From NCBI GenBank assembly GCA_003864535.1, contig BHEQ01000024.1:1-13970 (forward strand): 13,970 bases of DNA, given 5' to 3'. A program made the position numbers and the translations under genes. Positions 13,767 through 13,970 of this stretch are shown in pieces. The stretch's first letter is position 1. Every line of letters begins with the position of its first letter. The DNA comes from Gammaproteobacteria bacterium. Its GTDB lineage: Bacteria > Pseudomonadota > Gammaproteobacteria > Cardiobacteriales > Wohlfahrtiimonadaceae. The notes below the pieces were generated by a model. It searched no databases, had not been told where the DNA came from, and was given only the letters and a program-made list of their open reading frames with translations.

Positions 13767-13970
13767 AAGAAGCATCACCCCAACCCTCTCCGAATAGAAA
13801 GGGAGCTAGTTTCTCATTAGATTGAAGTGTAAAGTTCAATCTAAATAGTCCCTTATATTCTTTCCTCTAATATAATTATTACAATAATTTGTCATGTCTA
13901 AATTTATCTAACAATTCATTTCCCTTTTTAGATAGTTCTAATTTCTTCAGATAGATTTGGATTAGTTATT
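13767..13970. repeat. Nested palindromic element after msrB
   Basis: A structured stretch at 13792-13860 has nested arms: GAATA (13792-13796) with TATTC (13856-13860), AAGGGA (13799-13804) with TCCCTT (13849-13854), and a perfect 10-bp stem TTAGATTGAA (13817-13826) with TTCAATCTAA (13835-13844), 8-base loop. An alternative small hairpin pairs CCCTCTC (13784-13790) with GAAAGGG (13797-13803). The run CACCCCAACCCTCTCC just before it resembles a widespread intergenic repeat phrase of proteobacteria. The rest to 13970 shows no gene I can support. Confidence 0.5.

Noticed and set aside
13879..13965. Short minus-strand open frame near the right edge (KKLELSKKGNELLDKFRHDK)
   Set aside because: Only about 28 codons, closed by a stop upstream, with no ATG or ribosome site; could be a remnant but cannot be supported.

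Overview
The window is a stretch of AT-rich bacterial chromosome from a proteobacterium. The order parA-parB-atpI-atpBEFHAGDC is a proteobacterial arrangement. AtpA and AtpD keep the residue positions of the Escherichia coli enzyme (for example alpha Arg376 and a-subunit Arg210). The gamma subunit ends and S18 look gammaproteobacterial, while the a- and c-subunits (a-subunit C-terminus VYIGQAHEHH, c-subunit GLIDAAFIIGV) look, from memory, more like betaproteobacterial forms. I would call it an AT-rich gamma- or betaproteobacterium, gamma slightly more likely, without naming a genus.

Layout from left to right. Positions 1-91 hold the last ~29 codons of an unidentified plus-strand gene. An AT-rich spacer with an extended -10 promoter and a small palindrome leads to uxaB (443-1975, plus strand), which is intact. 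It overlaps by 4 bases a wrecked uxaA (altronate dehydratase), so the hexuronate pathway pair is decaying here. A convergent terminator at about 2353-2376 separates this from a long minus-strand block: rpsF-rpsR-rplI (3562 down to 2406), preceded on the same strand by a strong terminator (3748-3785) that ends the complete ATP synthase operon atpIBEFHAGDC (11261 down to 3820). The operon has a near-consensus sigma-70 promoter at 11299-11328. Upstream, also on the minus strand, are parA and parB (13097 down to 11410), overlapping by ATGA. At the right end msrB (13350-13766) is transcribed divergently from parA and is followed by a structured palindromic element.

The nine atp genes together encode the F-type ATP synthase: the membrane sector a, b and c, the catalytic sector alpha, beta, gamma, delta and epsilon, plus the assembly factor AtpI. 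ParA and ParB act in chromosome-origin segregation. S6, S18 and L9 are ribosomal proteins, and MsrB repairs oxidised methionine.

Most of the window is ordinary housekeeping sequence. The parts that repay a second look are the intergenic spacers inside the atp operon and the DNA around atpE. The c-subunit gene has a fresh 21-bp tandem duplication in its periplasmic N-terminus. Its mRNA leader is a long U-rich run of small tandem repeats, and the gene is bracketed by two strong inverted repeats. Other oddities are a His/Asp-rich tail on S6, an inserted Ser/Thr/Asn-rich segment in the gamma subunit, the pseudogenised uxaA with an unexplained reading-frame tail, and a nested palindromic element after msrB. 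I saw no mobile element, CRISPR array, tRNA, rRNA or obvious defence system.
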